Origin: Phormidium sp. FACHB-1136
GTDB lineage: Bacteria; Cyanobacteriota; Cyanobacteriia; Phormidesmidales; Phormidesmidaceae
Assembly (NCBI RefSeq): GCF_014697375.1
Contig: NZ_JACJRS010000021.1
Span: 1-64,000 of the forward strand
Reading direction: 5' to 3'
Length of the DNA: 64,000 bases
A program made the position numbers and the translations under genes. Each line of letters starts with the position of its first letter. Position 1 is the stretch's first letter. A model generated the notes under the pieces. It ran no database searches, was not told the origin of the DNA, and worked only from the letters and a program-made list of their open reading frames with translations. Shown here piece after piece: positions 63,058 to 64,000 of this stretch.

Positions 63058-64000
63058 ATGATTTCTACCCAACCCTGGCGGCGTTCCCTCGAAGCCGTCG
63101 TCATTCCAGCGGCAGCGGTGCTGGTGGCGCTGATGATCTTTGGGATCTTCTGCGCCCTGGCCGGAGCCAACCCCTTTCAGGTGTACGGATCTATCTTTCG
63201 AGCGGCCTTTGGCAGTTGGAGTGCTTGGCAGAATACCCTGCTGCGGGCCTCGCCGTTGATGTTGACGGCCCTCTGTACCGCCCTGCCCGCCCGCTTGGGC
63301 CTGGTGGTGATTGGCAATGAGGGAGCCTTGGTAATGGGTGCCCTCGCCGCAACCCTGACTGGGTTGTGGCTGGGTACAGCTATGCCGGGATTTCTGGTAC
63401 TAGTAATCATGGCCCTGGCGGCGATTTTGGCTGGGGGGCTGTGGATTATGGCCGTCGGTGCCCTGCGGCACTATCGCGGCGTCAACGAAACTATCAGCAG
63501 TTTGTTGATGAACTACATCGCCATCGCCCTCCTCAACCACCTAGTCCAGGGGCCGATGCGGGATCCTAGTTTTGTCTCCAAGCCCTCCAGCTTCGAGATT
63601 GTTCAGACGGCTTGGCTGGGCAACCTACCCACCACCCGCATTCACTATGGTCTGATCTATGGCGTCATTGCCTGCATCCTGGCTTACGTGCTGATGCAGC
63701 GCACTACCTTTGGCTTTGCCGCCCGCACCGCCGGAGGCAATGTCCGCGCTGCCCGCATGGCCGGGTTGCCCGTGGGCAAGCTCACCTTGGCCATCTGCTT
63801 TTTGGGTGGTTCCTGCGCCGGATTGGCGGGCATGGTAGAAATTGCGGCGGTGCAGCGGCGGCTGAACGAGTCCATCGTCTCCAACTACGGCTATGCCGGG
63901 ATTTTGGTGGCCTTTGTGTCGCGCCATAATCCCCTGGCGATGGTGCTGGTGTCGGTGCTGCTGGGGGGTATTTTGGCCAGCGGTGGCATTTTGCAGCGCT
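63058..64000 (+). CDS. ABC transporter permease of the BMP system (cut by window edge)
   Basis: An ATG at 63058 opens a frame that stays open to the window end (314 codons). It starts MISTQPWRRSLEAVVIPAAA and is strongly hydrophobic with about seven helices. The conserved parts ALPARLGLVVIGNEGALVMG and NETISSLLMNYIAIALLNHL match permeases of the nucleoside/BMP (BPD_transp_2) type. It lies 17 bases after the binding-protein gene and should be in one operon with it. The rest of the transporter lies beyond the window. Confidence 0.88.
   Translation, partial: MISTQPWRRSLEAVVIPAAAVLVALMIFGIFCALAGANPFQVYGSIFRAAFGSWSAWQNTLLRASPLMLTALCTALPARLGLVVIGNEGALVMGALAATLTGLWLGTAMPGFLVLVIMALAAILAGGLWIMAVGALRHYRGVNETISSLLMNYIAIALLNHLVQGPMRDPSFVSKPSSFEIVQTAWLGNLPTTRIHYGLIYGVIACILAYVLMQRTTFGFAARTAGGNVRAARMAGLPVGKLTLAICFLGGSCAGLAGMVEIAAVQRRLNESIVSNYGYAGILVAFVSRHNPLAMVLVSVLLGGILASGGILQR

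Overview
The window looks like chromosomal DNA from a GC-rich (roughly 58-60% by eye), probably filamentous cyanobacterium outside the marine picocyanobacteria. The evidence is a homogentisate phytyltransferase gene with a geranylgeranyl-reductase-type flavoprotein, the pipX-pipY-sepF-proC group, the System II cytochrome c maturation genes ccdA and ccs1, a cyanobacteriochrome-like GAF-GGDEF protein, a large PAS/GAF hybrid kinase, and many small palindromic dispersed repeats. I found no tRNA, rRNA or CRISPR array.

Layout. 1-1.8 kb: the 3' end of an IS4-type transposase that has cut a CASTOR/POLLUX-type ion channel gene. 2-9 kb: tldD, homogentisate phytyltransferase, a geranylgeranyl-reductase-like gene, a MITE-like repeat and a type IIA topoisomerase A subunit. 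9-20 kb: signalling and envelope genes (single-domain response regulator, DUF305 lipoprotein, His-rich secreted protein, 1413-aa hybrid kinase, Nif11-like small protein, pseudokinase fused to a periplasmic-binding-like domain, PlsC-type acyltransferase), with a clear nested repeat insertion at 16.2-16.5 kb. 20.4-22.7 kb: an unrecognised two-gene unit of Gly/Ala-rich membrane proteins. 22.8-34.5 kb: tadA, DCC thiol oxidoreductase, HEAT-repeat protein, aminotransferase, GAF-GGDEF, proC, sepF, pipY, pipX, a TrpE/PabB-type enzyme and an EcfT-type protein.

34.6-41.4 kb: ccs1 and ccdA lie on the minus strand but are separated by about 4.6 kb of plus-strand accessory DNA. This holds two full copies and one truncated copy of a membrane/coiled-coil gene, an AT-rich helicase-HNH gene broken by one in-frame TGA, and a HicA-HicB toxin-antitoxin pair. 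It is the best candidate for an unusual system here: a degraded restriction- or defence-like island that has landed between two cytochrome c assembly genes.

41.4-64 kb: coiled-coil membrane protein, orphan M41-like protease, Hsp70-like protein, Na+/Ca2+ exchanger, PPOX flavoprotein, aspartate aminotransferase, a complete sulfate ABC transporter (sbpA, cysT, cysW, divergent cysA, plus a NIL-domain protein), CNNM/CorC-type protein, Gfo/Idh/MocA oxidoreductase, L,D-transpeptidase, lipA, a CAP-domain protein, and the start of a BMP-type (nucleoside-like) ABC transporter whose permease gene runs off the right edge.
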